Source of the DNA: a bacterium (Candidatus Gribaldobacteria) CG10_big_fil_rev_8_21_14_0_10_41_12
GTDB lineage: Bacteria > Patescibacteriota > Minisyncoccia > Minisyncoccales > CG1-02-41-26
DNA length: 6,710 nucleotides
Assembly (NCBI GenBank): GCA_002773545.1
Contig: PFAV01000032.1
Span: 12,089-18,798 of the forward strand
Direction: 5' to 3'
The notes under the pieces were generated by a model. It searched no databases. It was not told the origin of the DNA and was given only the letters and a program-made list of their open reading frames with translations. Each line of letters begins with the position of its first letter. Positions within the stretch are counted from its first letter, which is position 1. Shown piece after piece: positions 5,853-6,710 of the stretch. Made by a program: the position numbers and the translations under genes.

Positions 5853-6710
5853 ATGAATTTTAATTATAAAAAAGTTTGCCAGGAAGTTCTTTCTTCGCTG
5901 CCGCTCAAATCGCGAGTGATTATTGAAAAAAGATTTGCTTTGGGGCTAGCCAAAAGAAATCAAACCTTGCAGGAAATTGGCGATTTTATGGGCATTACTC
6001 GCGAAAGAGTGCGTCAAATAGAATCAGATGGCCTGAATAAACTTCGCCATAGTTCGGCCCCGGCCTCCTTGAAGGCGGTTTTTACTTATTTTGAGCGATT
6101 TTTAGAAGAGCAAAGCGGCCTTAAAAGGGAAACTGTTTTGCTGGCGAAGTTGTCTAATGAAACCGACCGACCGATTGTGTCTTTTCTTTTGCGGCTGTCG
6201 CCTAAATTATATCGGATAGAACAAAACAGTAAGTTTTATGCTGTTTGGTTTCAAGAAAAGGATGTTTATAATCACGCGACGAATTTGTTAAACGATTTGC
6301 TGAAAAAAATAACCCAGCAAAAAGTTCCTCTGGCTCGCGAAATGATTTATTGTTTTTTTAACAAAGAAAATAAAGTTTTTATTGACAACATTATTGAGGC
6401 CAGCCGAGCAATAGAGATAAGCCCCTTAGATCAGATTGGTTTGGCTATTTGGCCGGAAATCAAGCCCAAAGGAGCGCGAGATACAGCTTATTTAATGCTT
6501 AAAAAAACAGGCCAGCCCTTGCATTTCCGAGATATTGCCCGGCAGGCCAATAATTTGCCAAATTATTTTTTGCCTAAGAAAAAGACCTTGCCCCAAACAG
6601 TGCACAACGAATTAATTCGCAACCCGCAATTTATTCTGGTGGGACGGGGCGTTTATGGATTAAAAGAATGGGGCTACCAAACCGGCACGGTAAGGGAAGT
6701 TATTAAGGCG
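5853..6710 (+). CDS. Sigma-70 region 4 and HARE-HTH domain regulator (3' end cut off)
   Basis: 286 codons are present, with no stop before the window edge. Residues about 11-66 are a sigma-70 region 4-like domain: SRVIIEKRFAL (20-30), then TLQEIGDFMGITRERVRQIE (38-57) and KLRH (63-66), a very close match to the sigma region 4.2 helix-turn-helix that contacts the -35 element. No sigma region 2 or 3 is present, so it cannot be a complete sigma factor. Residues about 70-200 are a helical middle part I do not recognise, possibly with another winged helix near 90-131. Residues about 205-275 match the HARE-HTH domain, known from the RNA polymerase delta subunit: ARDTAYLMLKKTGQPLHFRD (208-227), TVHNELIRN (249-257), GRGVYGLKEWG (264-274). 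It likely acts on RNA polymerase or promoter DNA. ATG 5853 is the first start after the palindrome, and no Shine-Dalgarno is visible. Domains are clear. Function and targets are inferred. Confidence 0.85.
   Translation, partial: MNFNYKKVCQEVLSSLPLKSRVIIEKRFALGLAKRNQTLQEIGDFMGITRERVRQIESDGLNKLRHSSAPASLKAVFTYFERFLEEQSGLKRETVLLAKLSNETDRPIVSFLLRLSPKLYRIEQNSKFYAVWFQEKDVYNHATNLLNDLLKKITQQKVPLAREMIYCFFNKENKVFIDNIIEASRAIEISPLDQIGLAIWPEIKPKGARDTAYLMLKKTGQPLHFRDIARQANNLPNYFLPKKKTLPQTVHNELIRNPQFILVGRGVYGLKEWGYQTGTVREVIKA

Noticed and set aside
1..6710. CRISPR arrays, tRNA genes, insertion sequences, attachment sites or recoded stops
   Set aside because: No spaced direct repeats, cloverleaf patterns, transposase motifs or terminal repeats were seen, and all complete genes read through without frameshift under the standard code.

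Overview
The window reads as chromosomal DNA of a Candidate Phyla Radiation (Patescibacteria) bacterium, probably of the Parcubacteria type. This is inference from protein features: a TrmB-type regulator of the kind abundant in that group, a SecA with an extra segment in nucleotide-binding domain 1 and no C-terminal zinc-finger tail, compact SecD and SecF, and a sigma-70 region 4 plus HARE-HTH protein. The standard code fits: TGA ends the first complete gene, and no in-frame TGA is needed elsewhere. None of the five complete starts has a clear Shine-Dalgarno sequence.

Layout. Bases 1-33 are probably the last ten codons of a gene entering from the left. Bases 34-188 carry no convincing protein gene. 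They hold a bidirectional intrinsic terminator (35-62), a strongly structured stretch, and a near-consensus minus-strand promoter (167-195) whose -35 box lies in the first codons of the regulator gene. Together these predict an undescribed small RNA of about 126 nt on the minus strand (160 to 35). From 189 to 5782 all genes are on the plus strand: a TrmB-family regulator, secA (ATGA overlap with the regulator), a 98-base intergenic region with a long RNA stem around the secA stop codon, then secD and secF four bases apart. A promoter-like TTGACA site and a 20-base palindrome follow, leading into a DNA-binding protein (5853 to the window edge) that is cut off.

Function. SecA is the ATPase that pushes preproteins through SecYEG. 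SecD and SecF form the proton-driven complex that pulls them out on the far side. The window is therefore a protein-export locus, with one transcription regulator translationally coupled to secA and a second, sigma-like regulator downstream. The usual secDF partner yajC is absent. The most novel item is the divergent small RNA candidate. The stem around the secA stop and the palindrome at the start of the last transcript are secondary regulatory candidates.
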